A DNA stretch of 64,000 nucleotides from Shewanella colwelliana ATCC 39565 (GCF_000518705.1 NZ_JAEC01000005.1:232767-296766); one strand, 5' to 3'. Numbered from the stretch's first letter, positions 1 to 9,695 are shown. The notes: generated by a model from the sequence alone, not told the origin. Numbers and translations: made by a program.

Positions 1-679
1 GATGTAATTGTAATGCCGATGCAGGGCAAGACGCACTCAATGCTCCTTCAACCGTTGCCCGTATCGCTTCGGCTTTCGCTTCGCCGGTGGCGAGTAGCAC
101 AACCTTTTTGGCATCTAAAATTGTTCCAATACCCATGGTTATCGATAAGTGTGGCTGATATTCATCTGCGGCAAAAAAACGCGCGTTATCTTCAATTGTC
201 GCTTTGGTTAATGTCTTCACTCGGGTGCGAGACATTAAGCCAGATGAAGGTTCATTAAATCCGATATGGCCATTACGGCCAATACCCAACAGTTGAATGT
301 CGATACCTCCCGCCGCCGCTATTTTCATTTCATAGCGTTCACATGCTTCGATAGGGTCATCTGCATCTCCTGGGGGGACAAAGGTGTTGGCAGTATCGAT
401 ATCTAGATGATCAAACAGCTGTTGATTCATGAAGTAGCGATAGCTTTGAGGATGAGCGCCTTCAAGACCTAGGTATTCATCGAGATTAAAACTGGTCACC
501 TTGGCGAAAGAGACCTCACCGGCCTTATTCGCTGCAATCAATTGCTGATACAGCGAAACCGGGGTTGAGCCCGTCGCCAAACCTAACACCGAATCTGCCT
601 TTTTTTGTAACTGCTTAATAAAGATATTGGCGCCATACGCGGCGACTTCAACGCTATTTTTTAAAATTACTATTTGCAT
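1..679 (-). CDS. nagB: Glucosamine-6-phosphate deaminase, 3' end outside window
   Basis: Converts glucosamine-6-phosphate to fructose-6-phosphate plus ammonia in amino-sugar catabolism. The first 226 residues are visible; the C-terminus lies off the left edge. Near the N-terminus is the phosphate-binding GLATGSTP motif, then FNLDEYLGL with the catalytic Asp, then [11 protein letters not shown] with the catalytic His and Glu. The residue before GHI is Asn, as in the short Bacillus-type enzymes, rather than the Asp of E. coli NagB. Many Shewanella use a different SIS-type deaminase (NagB-II), so a canonical NagB is a small surprise. The start is the ATG at 679, preceded by a GAGTGG-like ribosome site. 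A 10-bp-arm palindrome lies 130 bp upstream. Confidence 0.9.
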   Translation of the reverse strand, partial: MQIVILKNSVEVAAYGANIFIKQLQKKADSVLGLATGSTPVSLYQQLIAANKAGEVSFAKVTSFNLDEYLGLEGAHPQSYRYFMNQQLFDHLDIDTANTFVPPGDADDPIEACERYEMKIAAAGGIDIQLLGIGRNGHIGFNEPSSGLMSRTRVKTLTKATIEDNARFFAADEYQPHLSITMGIGTILDAKKVVLLATGEAKAEAIRATVEGALSASCPASALQLH

Positions 680-808
680 AATTTGCCACTCGCCAGACAC
701 ACAAAATGGAACGACTAAGATGAACCTCCGCTTTTAGTCACCCAAAGTCAGTGTCTTTAATAAGGCGTTATCCGCGTGGTTCACTCATCTGATAACATAA
801 CTATAACG

Positions 809-832
809 ACTAATGACAGCGTTGTCATTAGT
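809..832. promoter_or_regulatory. Perfect palindrome upstream of nagB, probable repressor operator
   Basis: Two perfect 10-bp arms, ACTAATGACA and TGTCATTAGT, flank a GCGT centre, 130 bp upstream of the nagB start. The shape (TGACA, central CG, TGTCA) fits a LacI-family operator. NagR-type regulators of N-acetylglucosamine genes in Shewanella are of that family, from memory and not checked. No regulator gene is visible in the window. Confidence 0.55.
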
Positions 833-936
833 TAAATAATAGCCATCTTATAACAAAAGGCATCCTATGCCTTAGCAATTATGCTCGTGATATACTCCCA
901 AAATCAGATAGCGGGCAACTCAGCCTCACCTTTGCG

Positions 937-1554
937 ATGAAAGATAAAATGACGACACCCAACAGCCCACAAACGGCCAAACATTACAAAATATTCAAGC
1001 CATTTGGTTACCTAAGTCAATTTGTTCCTGAGCGCCGTAAGTCTAAAAAACTCTTGGGGGAACTGGCAGACTTTCCTGCAGGAATGATGGCCATTGGTCG
1101 TTTAGATCATGACTCGGAAGGTCTATTGTTATTAACCACCGATGGCATGATGAGCCACAAGGTACGCAGCAAAAAAGTGGAGAAGGAATACTACGTTCAA
1201 GTAGATGGTGAGATTGATGTAACATCACTGGATACGTTAAGTCATGGGGTCGAGATTGGCATCAAGGGCGAAAAATATTCAACCTTAGCCTGCCGTGTTT
1301 ATAGGCTCGAATCTGCACCCAATTTTCCAGAGCGAGGCAGGAAAATTCGCGATGAACGCCATGGTCCCACAAGCTGGATTTCGATAACCTTAACTGAAGG
1401 AAAAAACAGGCAAATACGTAAAATGACCGCAGCGGTAGGGTTTCCAACCTTACGCTTGGTGCGCGTGCGTATCGGTAGCATTGGCATTGAAGGGATGACC
1501 TCTGGCCAAGTCATCCCCTTAGAAACGCAGCAACTTTTAGCCAAGCTTGGGTAA
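937..1554 (+). CDS. rluE: RsuA-family 23S rRNA pseudouridine synthase, RluE type
   Basis: Isomerises a uridine in 23S rRNA (position 2457 for E. coli RluE). The 205-residue protein lacks the N-terminal S4 domain seen in RsuA and RluB/F, which points to RluE. The catalytic block GRLDHDSEGLLLLTTDG lies at about residues 54-70, with the nucleophilic Asp in RLD. A typical C-terminal block, EGKNRQIRKM, is at about 155-164. ATG codons at 937 and 949 are both possible starts; neither has a strong ribosome site. The gene ends 2 bp from the end of the convergent PAS-GGDEF-EAL gene, with no visible terminator between them. Confidence 0.85.
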   Translation: MKDKMTTPNSPQTAKHYKIFKPFGYLSQFVPERRKSKKLLGELADFPAGMMAIGRLDHDSEGLLLLTTDGMMSHKVRSKKVEKEYYVQVDGEIDVTSLDTLSHGVEIGIKGEKYSTLACRVYRLESAPNFPERGRKIRDERHGPTSWISITLTEGKNRQIRKMTAAVGFPTLRLVRVRIGSIGIEGMTSGQVIPLETQQLLAKLG

Positions 1555-1556
1555 GA

Positions 1557-4070
1557 TCAACCTAAAAACTTGTTCAACTCGCTGGGTAACAATGGTTTAC
1601 TGTATAAGTAGCCTTGTGCTTCATCACAACCACTTTGGCGCAAAAACTCGGCCTGCTCTAATGTTTCAACCCCTTCAGCAATGACTGTGAGGTTTAATGC
1701 ATGCCCCAAGGCGATAATCGCTTTTGAGATAGCCGTGTTATTGGCATCATGAGGAATATCCCGCACAAAAGATTGATCGATTTTTAGCTTATCGATCGGT
1801 AACCGTTTTAAGTAGTTAAGTGATGAGTAACCTGTACCAAAATCATCAACAGAAAGCTCAACCCCCAGATCGCCAAGCTTTTTAAGCAGTTTAATCACAG
1901 CTTTGGGATCTGACATCATACAACTCTCTGTTACCTCTAACTCAAGGCATTCAGGTGGCAAGCCCGTCTGCTCTAGCACCGTTTTCACTTCATCAAAAAA
2001 GCCCGCATCTTGAAGTTGTGGCCCAGCAACATTTACCGAAATACGGCCAAAGTGCTTGCCCTGTTTCAGCCATTCAATACCTTGACGTGCCGCACTATTT
2101 AACACCCACAGCCCGATATTACAGATCACACCAATCTTCTCTGCCACCGGAATAAAAATGGCTGGTGATATATTCCCCATCAAGGGATCAACCCAGCGCA
2201 GTAAGGCTTCAAAACCCACGGTTTCACCGATCGAGAAGTCTAGCTTTGGCTGATAAACCAGATGAAAAGCATTGTTGGTAATCGCACTGTGTAACGCACT
2301 TTGCAGCTTTAGATGCTCAACTGACTCTAGAGTTAATGACTGAGTATAAAAAGCGTAATTATTACGCCCATTGAGCTTGGCTCTGTGCATCGCTGCATCG
2401 GCATTTCTCAGTAAGGTATCGGCACTGTCGCCATCACCAGGATAGAGTGCAACGCCCATACTGGCTGTCAAACGCACAATTACATCATCGTCCAACACAA
2501 ACGGAGCCTTAAACACTTCACGCAACAAACTCACCATCAGTGAAACACGATCACGGCTTTCAATATGCGGTAGCAAAGCAACAAATTCATCGCTGCCCAA
2601 ACGGGCCAAACTGCCCTGTCCCTCTAACTGCTTAGATAATCGCTTAGCCAAATCAACCAAAATGGTATCACCCGCTACGTGACCATAACTGTCATTAATA
2701 TGCTTAAACAGGTCGACATCAATAAAGATCAGCGCCAATTCTGTTTGCTCACGTTGGGCATGGTGTAGCTCTTGTGCAAGCTGAGCCGATAACGTCATAC
2801 GATTGGGTAATTGTGTTAACGGGTCATGGTAGACGAGTCGTTCTAATTCCTCTTCACTCTGCTTTTGAGCAGAAATATCGGCAAATACCGCAACAAAATA
2901 ACGCACCTGATCTTCGTCATCATACATGGAGCTAATCGTCAGTTGTTCAGGAAAAATCGCCCCACTCTTCCTACGATTCCAGATCTCGCCATACCATTTC
3001 CCCGTGGATAATAGCGACTGCCACAGAGAACGAAAGAATGCCTTATTATGACGCCCTGAACTGAAAATTCGGGGATTTTTCCCCAAAACCTCTTCCCTGC
3101 TATAACCTGTGATATCAGTAAAAGCCCCATGAACCTCAACGATATCACCCTTTGCATCGGTAATAAGGACACCTTCAACCGAGTTCTCAAACACATTAGC
3201 CGCCATCTCTAACTGTTCTTGCGCTGCCTTATGAGAAGAGATATTTCGAGTAATGCCGATAATACCCGTTAACTCACCACCATCGCTAATCACAGGCACT
3301 TTCGTGGTCTCTAACCAGGAGCTAACGTCATCAATATCTAAGCCTTCACATTCACCAGCGGTCACTTGCACACCGCGAATGATCGACTCTTGATCGCTCT
3401 GAATAAACTCCGTTGCCAACTTTGAGTCAAACAGTTCTTCATCCGTATGGTTAATGATCTCCGCTTTCGGCCGACTCCATGCAGCTTCTACACTTTTATT
3501 CACAACAATATAGCGACCGCTAGGATCTTTTATCCATACATGTTCTTTCAAGCTATCGATAAACAGTTGCAAACTGATATCACGACTTTGGGATACAGAG
3601 ATATCATTGGATCTATTTTCTAACCGATACTGTCGATAGATGGCTGAGAGGTCTCGTTCTATACTAGCCCGACATAATGCTAATAGATGGAGCGCATCTG
3701 TTACCCCATCTTCATCCAGATCACAGGCCACCACGTCCAAATAAAGATAGCCAAATAGTGCTTGCGACGGCCAGTTAATCGGTAACAAGCAATAACCATC
3801 CTGAGTTAACTTAGCATCTGTCGCTTGAGAATTGGCATAGTGAGGGTAATGAGAGACTTGTACCGAATCACGGCATAAGTGTTTTTCAGCACAACATGCA
3901 ACCGCTTTAATCAGTACTTCATCAGACAAATTAACGCTAATATCAGGCACAAATAGCTCATTTTGATCAACCATTAACAGCGCCACACCAACACCAGAAA
4001 AGCGCCCTATCATCTCGAAGGAGCGTTGCCATTCGTTGCGTTGGTTCGGTGATACTTCAATGTTTATCAA
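1557..4070 (-). CDS. PAS-PAS-GGDEF-EAL cyclic-di-GMP signalling protein
   Basis: A cytoplasmic 837-residue sensor for cyclic-di-GMP turnover. Residues 1-150 form an unassigned, possibly GAF-like domain. Two PAS domains follow at about 165-280 and 285-405, then GGDEF at about 410-575 and EAL at about 585-837. The cyclase signature reads GSDEF (residues 492-496) instead of GGDEF, so cyclase activity is uncertain. The EAL half looks complete: EALLR at 621-625, DDFGTGYSS at 742-750 and VIAEGVE at 796-802. I therefore expect mainly phosphodiesterase activity, perhaps with a regulatory GGDEF. No transmembrane segment was seen. It is transcribed alone. Confidence 0.9.
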   Translation of the reverse strand: MINIEVSPNQRNEWQRSFEMIGRFSGVGVALLMVDQNELFVPDISVNLSDEVLIKAVACCAEKHLCRDSVQVSHYPHYANSQATDAKLTQDGYCLLPINWPSQALFGYLYLDVVACDLDEDGVTDALHLLALCRASIERDLSAIYRQYRLENRSNDISVSQSRDISLQLFIDSLKEHVWIKDPSGRYIVVNKSVEAAWSRPKAEIINHTDEELFDSKLATEFIQSDQESIIRGVQVTAGECEGLDIDDVSSWLETTKVPVISDGGELTGIIGITRNISSHKAAQEQLEMAANVFENSVEGVLITDAKGDIVEVHGAFTDITGYSREEVLGKNPRIFSSGRHNKAFFRSLWQSLLSTGKWYGEIWNRRKSGAIFPEQLTISSMYDDEDQVRYFVAVFADISAQKQSEEELERLVYHDPLTQLPNRMTLSAQLAQELHHAQREQTELALIFIDVDLFKHINDSYGHVAGDTILVDLAKRLSKQLEGQGSLARLGSDEFVALLPHIESRDRVSLMVSLLREVFKAPFVLDDDVIVRLTASMGVALYPGDGDSADTLLRNADAAMHRAKLNGRNNYAFYTQSLTLESVEHLKLQSALHSAITNNAFHLVYQPKLDFSIGETVGFEALLRWVDPLMGNISPAIFIPVAEKIGVICNIGLWVLNSAARQGIEWLKQGKHFGRISVNVAGPQLQDAGFFDEVKTVLEQTGLPPECLELEVTESCMMSDPKAVIKLLKKLGDLGVELSVDDFGTGYSSLNYLKRLPIDKLKIDQSFVRDIPHDANNTAISKAIIALGHALNLTVIAEGVETLEQAEFLRQSGCDEAQGYLYSKPLLPSELNKFLG

Positions 4071-4361
4071 TATAGAGCCCTACCTATCAAAAACGAAACA
4101 GCATGATATAAAAGATTAATTAACGCATCAGCAAGTATTTACTTACTCATCACACTAATTATTGCAGTCAAATATTCAGTTAATGGCAATTTTAAAGCGG
4201 TATCGACCAACACGCCACTCAAAACAAACATATTCATCTCATTAGCTTACAACGCTCGACATCAAAAATGCTAGCTAAAGGAGGTATTGTTGGTTAGTTT
4301 CTAACTGAAATCAAACTTACCACTAATAAGTTATCAAACATACCGACAAGGAATTAGCGTA

Positions 4362-5459
4362 ATGAAAAAGCAGCAATTATTGGTTGCAGCCTTTCTATTT
4401 TTGCCGGCGATATGCGCTGCGCTGCCACTGGAAACGATCGTATTACCGCCAGGGTTCGAAATAGAAATCTATGCCGAAGGTGTCGATAACGCCCGCCAAA
4501 TGGCGCTAGGCAATCAAGGAACTGTATTCGTAGGCAGTCGAAAAGCAGGCAAACTACACGCACTACGAGATACCAACAACGATGGTAAGCCCGACCAAAT
4601 GATTGAACTCGCGCGCAATCTCTTCCTTCCATCGGGGATCACTTTTCATAATACTGACCTTTATGTAGCAGAAGTCGATAAAATTTGGCGCTACCCGAAT
4701 ATAGAGGCAACACTGCCCGATACTCCTCCCCCAGAATTGGTTTATGACAAGCTGCCCAACAAATCACACCATGGCTGGAAGTTCATCCGCTTTGGCCCTG
4801 ATGGTCTGCTCTATATCCCCATTGGTGCGCCGTGCAACGTGTGTGAAAGTGAAACACCTTTTGCTAGCATCATTAAGCTCAATATCGATACCAAACAAGT
4901 CACGACAGTTGCTATTGGGGTTCGCAACAGTGTTGGCTTTGACTTTCACCCAACCACAGGGCAGTTATGGTTTACCGACAATGGCCGCGACATGATGGGA
5001 GATGACCTGCCAGATGATGAACTTAACCATGTAACCAAAGAAGGTCAGCATTTTAGCTTCCCCTACATCCACAATGCAGATGTCATTGATCCCGAGTTTG
5101 GTCATAAAGCCAGTAGCATTAATAACACGGTGCCCGTCCTGAACTTAGGCGCTCATGTGGCGGCATTGGGAATGGAGTTTTATCAAGGAGAGCAATTCCC
5201 CTCAAGCTACCGAGGTAATATCTTTATTGCCGAACATGGTTCATGGAATCGCAGCAGTAAAGTCGGCTACCGCATCGTGCGTGTTGAGCTTGAAGGCAAC
5301 AAGGTGGTCAACTCAGAGGTTTTTGCATCGGGTTGGCTACAAGGAGAAAAAAGCTGGGGTCGTCCAGCCGCCGTATTAACGCTCAATGATGGCTCTTTAT
5401 TAATCTCTGATGATGCGGCTAATGCGGTTTATCGAATTAGCTATTCAGAAACGGAATAG
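4362..5459 (+). CDS. Secreted PQQ-type sugar (sorbosone/glucose) dehydrogenase-like protein
   Basis: A 365-residue beta-propeller protein of the glucose/sorbosone dehydrogenase family, probably a periplasmic PQQ-dependent oxidoreductase acting on a sugar or aldose. The N-terminus is a clear signal peptide (MKKQQLLVAAFLFLPAICA). Family features include LPPGFEIEIYAEGVDNAR near the mature start, the repeated propeller strand motifs GPDGLLYIPIGA and GQLWFTDNGRD, and IAEHGSWNRS at about 289-298. A ribosome site AAGGAATT precedes the ATG. The gene stands alone and the substrate cannot be read from the sequence. Just downstream begins a repeat-rich, gene-free block. Confidence 0.85.
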   Translation: MKKQQLLVAAFLFLPAICAALPLETIVLPPGFEIEIYAEGVDNARQMALGNQGTVFVGSRKAGKLHALRDTNNDGKPDQMIELARNLFLPSGITFHNTDLYVAEVDKIWRYPNIEATLPDTPPPELVYDKLPNKSHHGWKFIRFGPDGLLYIPIGAPCNVCESETPFASIIKLNIDTKQVTTVAIGVRNSVGFDFHPTTGQLWFTDNGRDMMGDDLPDDELNHVTKEGQHFSFPYIHNADVIDPEFGHKASSINNTVPVLNLGAHVAALGMEFYQGEQFPSSYRGNIFIAEHGSWNRSSKVGYRIVRVELEGNKVVNSEVFASGWLQGEKSWGRPAAVLTLNDGSLLISDDAANAVYRISYSETE

Positions 5460-5495
5460 TTCATTTTTGACTTTCCAAACTTCGTTTGGATTAAC

Positions 5496-5572
5496 GTCGT
5501 GGCGCTTCGCCCACACCAGAGCCAAGGGGGAAACCGCTTGTCCCCCTAGCAATCCCGCAGCGCTCCGGCGAA
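5496..5572 (+). repeat. REP-like element, left copy of an inverted pair
   Basis: It begins with the 22-nt core at 5496-5517 (GTCGTGGCGCTTCGCCCACA plus CC), continues through a G-run/C-run hairpin (5525-5547), and ends in CGCTCCGGCGAA. The reverse complement of 6000-6079 has the same order of parts: an identical 22-nt core, a hairpin with different bases, then the CTCCGGCGAA end. The hairpin differs in sequence but keeps its pairing, as expected for mobile palindromic repeats or a structured RNA end. Confidence 0.7.
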
Positions 5573-5890
5573 ATTTAAACAGCAAAATTTCCAACGGAGA
5601 ATTATCTAGCTTTAACCTGCAAATATAACCCGCTTCAGGAAGCGACAAAATCACTAACGCTTCCGGCGATACGTCCCTTCCCCTCGAAAGCTAGCTGAAA
5701 TCTTAATTGCAGGATGTACTAAATGCCTTGAAGCACATGGATGTGCGAGAAAGGCCATAGCCAAACTCACGTTATTTTTTTGCTCTCCTCAATTCAAATC
5801 GAACATCTAGGTCTTTAGAAGTTGTTATATCAAGCGATGTCATATGAACCTGCGGGTACAATAGACTCCGTTGGAAGTGTCCGAATGCGG

Positions 5891-5979
5891 TGAGCTAATT
5901 TGCGTGATCGAGGCAGGACGCCGACATAGCCTCAGTTGAGCCATGGATGGCGAATCTGAGGCGATAGCAAATTAGCTCA
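5891..5979. repeat. Long imperfect cruciform inside the repeat block
   Basis: Outer arms of 13 bp (TGAGCTAATTTGC at 5891-5903 and its exact complement at 5967-5979) enclose a second 7-bp pair, GCCTCAG at 5929-5935 and CTGAGGC at 5956-5962. The nested arms would form a branched or long hairpin in single-stranded DNA or RNA. No poly-T follows, so it is not an obvious terminator. Confidence 0.65.
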
Positions 5980-5999
5980 TTTAGCATGAGGATCAACAC

Positions 6000-6079
6000 T
6001 TCGCCGGAGCGGCACAGGGATATCGAAAAGGGAAATGCTGTAGTTTCCCTTTCGTCGGGTGTGGGCGAAGCGCCACGAC
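6000..6079 (-). repeat. REP-like element, right copy of an inverted pair
   Basis: Inverted partner of 5496-5572. The outer 22-nt core (6058-6079) is the exact reverse complement of the left core. The inner end TTCGCCGGAGCG (6000-6011) matches the inner end of the left copy. Between them is an independent hairpin built on AGGGAAA and TTTCCCT. Confidence 0.7.
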
Positions 6080-6188
6080 TTTAAAACCACACACTGAATC
6101 AATTTTAAGGGATGATAATTCAACCTAAAAACTCAATAGCATCAATCCAGAAAGTAAAGTAACTTAATAAATTAACTGTATAAATTGA

Positions 6189-6989
6189 ATGAAAGATGTA
6201 ATTGAGCCTGTAAATAATTTAGTAAATGTCTGTTATGAAGGAACCTCTGGGCAAACAGATATAAGAACAATGTATATCGACGATATTCTTCACTTTTCAT
6301 TAACGGATGTTTTTGTCGTTTTGAACAAAGAAAATAAAAGTATGGGTGAACGAAACCCAACAAGAAACATCCCAAATCTAATAAAAACACTCATAACAGC
6401 TTTAGATAAAGATGAATATACCCAGTTTCCTCATTCAAAACCAACACCAGGGTTAGAAACTGAAACTTTCGTTACGCAGCCTGGCTTAAACAGAGTAATG
6501 GGGAATGATGACTCTGCTGCAGGAAGAAAATTCCAACGTTGGTTATATCACGATGTTGTACCTTCTCTGACAAAATTTGGCTCTTATCCACCCCCTCTTA
6601 CACCTCAAGGTTCAGCACTTTCACAAATGGCTGAAATTGTAGCTCAAAACTCAAGGGTACTGGCAGATACAATTATTCGGCAAGATAGGTTAGAGCAAGA
6701 AGTAAGCTATGTTAGGGGGGATATAAACAGTGCCCAAGAACGTATTGAAAAACTTGAACAGCAAGGTTCCGATAATGAATTTATCATGACCGTTAGACAA
6801 TGGTTTGATAAAAAAGAAATAGTTTTAACAAATAAAAAAGAGTTTGACATAGTCACATGGTGCGAAAATATTAGCCTTCGAGATAACAAGAAAAAAATAG
6901 CTTGCCCATCCGGAGAAAGGTTGAACGCAAGATTCAATCTAGATGTTATTACCCAAGCAAAATCGTTGGTAGAAGACTCTCAAGGTTAG
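6189..6989 (+). CDS. Orphan BRO-N domain protein (phage antirepressor-like)
   Basis: A 266-residue protein with an N-terminal BRO-N domain, the DNA-binding module of phage and baculovirus antirepressors. The recognisable block at about residues 95-138 includes FVTQPGLNRVMG, then GRKFQRWLYHDVVPSL and KFGSYPPP. A coiled-coil-like stretch follows at about 150-195 and a poorly conserved C-terminal domain after that. The gene is visibly more AT-rich than its neighbours, and no phage genes surround it; both suggest horizontal transfer. It sits between a repeat block and the conserved lysS gene and shares a terminator with lysS. Its target is unknown. Confidence 0.75.
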   Translation: MKDVIEPVNNLVNVCYEGTSGQTDIRTMYIDDILHFSLTDVFVVLNKENKSMGERNPTRNIPNLIKTLITALDKDEYTQFPHSKPTPGLETETFVTQPGLNRVMGNDDSAAGRKFQRWLYHDVVPSLTKFGSYPPPLTPQGSALSQMAEIVAQNSRVLADTIIRQDRLEQEVSYVRGDINSAQERIEKLEQQGSDNEFIMTVRQWFDKKEIVLTNKKEFDIVTWCENISLRDNKKKIACPSGERLNARFNLDVITQAKSLVEDSQG

Positions 6990-7008
6990 TAAATATCAGT
7001 AATAAAAA

Positions 7009-7046
7009 CAAAAAACCAGCCTACTTGGAAAAGTGGCTGGTTTTTT
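7009..7046. terminator. Bidirectional terminator between BRO-N gene and lysS
   Basis: AACCAGCC and GGCTGGTT arms with A-rich and T-rich flanks on either side. It can serve both the BRO-N gene (+) and lysS (-), which converge here. Confidence 0.8.
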
Positions 7047-7081
7047 AATCGTGATTATTAAGCCAACGGCTTAATCAACAA

Positions 7082-8584
7082 TTACGCTTGTGGGCGCATC
7101 GCTGGGAACAGAATCACGTCACGAATCGTGTGCGTGTTGGTAAACAGCATCACCAAACGATCGATACCAATACCTTGACCCGCAGTTGGTGGCAGGCCGT
7201 GCTCGAGTGCAGTAATGTAGTCAGCGTCGTAGAACATCGCTTCGTCATCACCTGCATCTTTTGCATCAACTTGCGCTTTAAAGCGGTTGTCTTGATCTTC
7301 TGCATCGTTAAGCTCAGAGAAACCGTTAGCGACTTCACGGCCGCCAATGAAGAACTCGAAACGGTCAGTGATGAAATGGTTTTCATCGTTACGACGTGCC
7401 AGTGGTGAGATATCAGCAGGGTAGCCAGTAATGAAGGTTGGTTGCATTAACTGTGGTTCAGCCGTCTCACCAAAAATCTCTTCAAGTAACTGACCGCAAG
7501 TCCAGAACTTCTCGATGGTCATGCCTAGGCTCTTAGCCAAGTCACGCATAAACTCAAGGTCTTTCACTTCTTCATAAGTCATCGACTGAATCGTTGCGTT
7601 GTCTGGGTTATACTGCTTAATGGCATCTAACATGCTTAGACGAGCGTATGGACCACCAAAATCAACGGTGTGCTCGCCATAAGGAAGTTGTGGAGAACCA
7701 CAAAGTTCGATAGCGATAGAGCTCAACATCTCTTCAGTCAAATCCATCAGATCTTTATAATCTGCGTACGCCATGTAGAATTCCATCATAGTGAATTCAG
7801 GGTTATGACGAGGCGATAGACCTTCGTTACGGAAGTTACGGTTAATCTCAAACACACGCTCAAAACCGCCAACCACTAAACGCTTCAGATAAAGCTCTGG
7901 CGCAATACGCAGATACATAGCGATATCAAGCGCATTATGATGCGTCTCAAATGGACGTGCTGAAGCACCACCAGGAATGCTGTGCATCATTGGGGTTTCA
8001 ACTTCCATAAACTCTTTTTTCACCATGAAATTACGGATTGCTGAAACCACTTTAGAGCGCATAATGAAGGCGTTACGAGACTCTTCATTCACAATCAAAT
8101 CAACATAACGCTGACGGTAACGAGTTTCTTGGTCTGTTAAACCATGGAACTTTTCAGGGAGTGGACGCAATGCTTTAGTCAGCAACTGGTACTCTTCCAT
8201 GTTCACATACAGATCGCCTTTACCTGAAAGGTGTAGCTGACCAGTAACACCTATGATGTCACCAATGTCTAAACCTTGGAAAGTCGCTTTAAGATCTTTT
8301 TGAACGTCTTTACCCGCGTAAGCTTGAATGCGGCCAGAAACGTCTTGAATCACTAAGAAAGGACCACGCTTAGCCATGACTCGGCCAGCAATTGAACGCA
8401 CAATGCCCATGCCTTCAAGCTCTTCTTTGGTGTTTTGGCCAAATTCAGCTTGGATGTCTGCCGCTTTATGTTTTCGATCGAAGTTATTTGGGTGACCGTT
8501 TGCTGGGCAGTTCGTACGGATGTGCTCTAATTTAGCACGACGTTCTGCAATTAACTTGTTCTCGTCTTGGGTTTGTTCAGTCAT
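7082..8584 (-). CDS. lysS: Lysyl-tRNA synthetase, class II
   Basis: Charges tRNA-Lys with lysine in the cytoplasm. Its 500 residues are near the usual length. The N-terminal OB-fold anticodon-binding domain is at about 60-150 ([15 protein letters not shown]). Class II motifs follow: motif 2 in [22 protein letters not shown] at about 245-265 and motif 3 in [13 protein letters not shown] near the C-terminus. It lies 12 bp downstream of prfB on the same strand, the conserved prfB-lysS order in gammaproteobacteria, and is probably cotranscribed. The start is the ATG at 8584, with an AGAGAAGA-type ribosome site. Confidence 0.97.
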   Translation of the reverse strand: MTEQTQDENKLIAERRAKLEHIRTNCPANGHPNNFDRKHKAADIQAEFGQNTKEELEGMGIVRSIAGRVMAKRGPFLVIQDVSGRIQAYAGKDVQKDLKATFQGLDIGDIIGVTGQLHLSGKGDLYVNMEEYQLLTKALRPLPEKFHGLTDQETRYRQRYVDLIVNEESRNAFIMRSKVVSAIRNFMVKKEFMEVETPMMHSIPGGASARPFETHHNALDIAMYLRIAPELYLKRLVVGGFERVFEINRNFRNEGLSPRHNPEFTMMEFYMAYADYKDLMDLTEEMLSSIAIELCGSPQLPYGEHTVDFGGPYARLSMLDAIKQYNPDNATIQSMTYEEVKDLEFMRDLAKSLGMTIEKFWTCGQLLEEIFGETAEPQLMQPTFITGYPADISPLARRNDENHFITDRFEFFIGGREVANGFSELNDAEDQDNRFKAQVDAKDAGDDEAMFYDADYITALEHGLPPTAGQGIGIDRLVMLFTNTHTIRDVILFPAMRPQA

Positions 8585-8596
8585 CTTCTTCTCTCG

Positions 8597-9695
8597 TTAA
8601 AGGCCAGATTTCAGGCTAGCTTCTATAAACTTGTCCAGGTCGCCATCTAAGACGCTCTGGGTATTTCGATTTTCAACACCGGTACGTAGATCTTTAATAC
8701 GCGCATCATCGAGCACATATGAGCGGATCTGGCTGCCCCAACCAATATCTGACTTGGCATCTTCTGCAGCCTGTTTGTCGGCATTCTGCTTGAGCATCTC
8801 TAGCTCGTACAATTTAGCTTTTAGCTGTTTCATCGCCGCATCACGGTTCTTATGCTGCGAACGGTCATTCTGGCACTGCACTACCGTGTTAGTTGGCAAA
8901 TGAGTAATACGAATTGCCGACTCTGTTTTGTTAACGTGCTGACCACCCGCGCCTGATGCACGATAGGTGTCGATACGCAGATCCGCTGGATTAATATCAA
9001 TTTCGATCGAGTCATCAATCTCAGGGTAAACAAATACCGAGCAGAAAGAGGTATGACGCTTACCAGACGAATCAAATGGCGATTTACGCACTAAACGATG
9101 AACACCTGTTTCAGTTCTCAGCGATCCAAAGGCATACTCGCCAGAAAACTTAATGGTTGCACCTTTAATGCCGGCTACATCACCACCGGTCACCTCAATC
9201 AACTCAGGCTTGTAATCATGAGCTTCGCCCCAACGCAGATACATACGCAGTACCATATTGGCCCAATCTTGCGCTTCAGTACCGCCCGACCCAGACTGAA
9301 TATCTAAATAACAATCGGCGGCATCATGTGGACCAGAAAACATGCGACGGAACTCAAGTTCCTCTAAACGTTTTTCCAGCGCAGCAAGTTCAGCTTCGGC
9401 ATCATTGAAGGTTTCTTGATCATCCTCTTCAACGGCCAGCTCCAGCAGCCCTTCGATATCTTCGAGGCCACTGTCCATATCATCGATAGTTTTGACGACC
9501 GCTTCGAGCGAAGCACGCTCTTTTCCAAGCGCTTGTGCATTCTCAGGATTATTCCATACTTCAGAGCTTTCAAGCTCTCGGCTCACTTCTTCTAGACGCT
9601 CACACTTAGCATCGTAGTCAAAGATACCCCCGAAGAAGGTGGGTACGGTCGGCCAGCTCCTTGATTTTAAATTTAACCGGATTTACTTCAAACAT
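8597..9695 (-). CDS. prfB: Peptide chain release factor 2, with programmed +1 frameshift
   Basis: Terminates translation at UGA and UAA. The gene starts at the ATG at 9695 and reads 25 codons to an in-frame UGA at 9618-9620. It then continues in the +1 frame to give about 365 residues. The shift site is classic: a GGGGGT Shine-Dalgarno-like stretch just before CTT TGA C. Downstream are the SPF anticodon-like tripeptide (RKSPFDSSG) and the GGQ hydrolysis motif in [12 protein letters not shown]. The arrangement gives autoregulation, since low RF2 favours the frameshift. It is followed by lysS in the same operon. Confidence 0.97.
9613..9635 (-). promoter_or_regulatory. prfB programmed frameshift signal
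   Basis: On the minus strand the order is CGGGGGT, ATCTT, TGA, C. The zero-frame stop UGA occupies 9618-9620, and the slippery CUU codon and the internal Shine-Dalgarno-like G-run lie just upstream of it. This matches the known RF2 recoding site. Confidence 0.95.

Larger units (their letters stand above)
5460..6188. other. 729-bp gene-free block bounded by inverted repeats
   Basis: No credible coding region lies between the dehydrogenase gene and the BRO-N gene. The block contains the two inverted REP-like copies (5496-5572 and 6000-6079), a large central cruciform (5891-5979) and several small palindromes such as CGCTTCAGGAAGCG near 5631. It could be a non-autonomous mobile element, a composite REP cluster or a non-coding RNA locus. 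Nothing in it resembles a transposase or its remnant. Confidence 0.6.

Noticed and set aside
5410..5654. Small frames downstream of the sorbosone-dehydrogenase-like gene
   Set aside because: They run through the REP-like repeat and have no ribosome site or recognisable protein features.
5496..6079. Reading the repeat pair as integron attC sites
   Set aside because: No TTAAC/GTTA-type ends and no cassette gene; the layout fits REP-like palindromes better.
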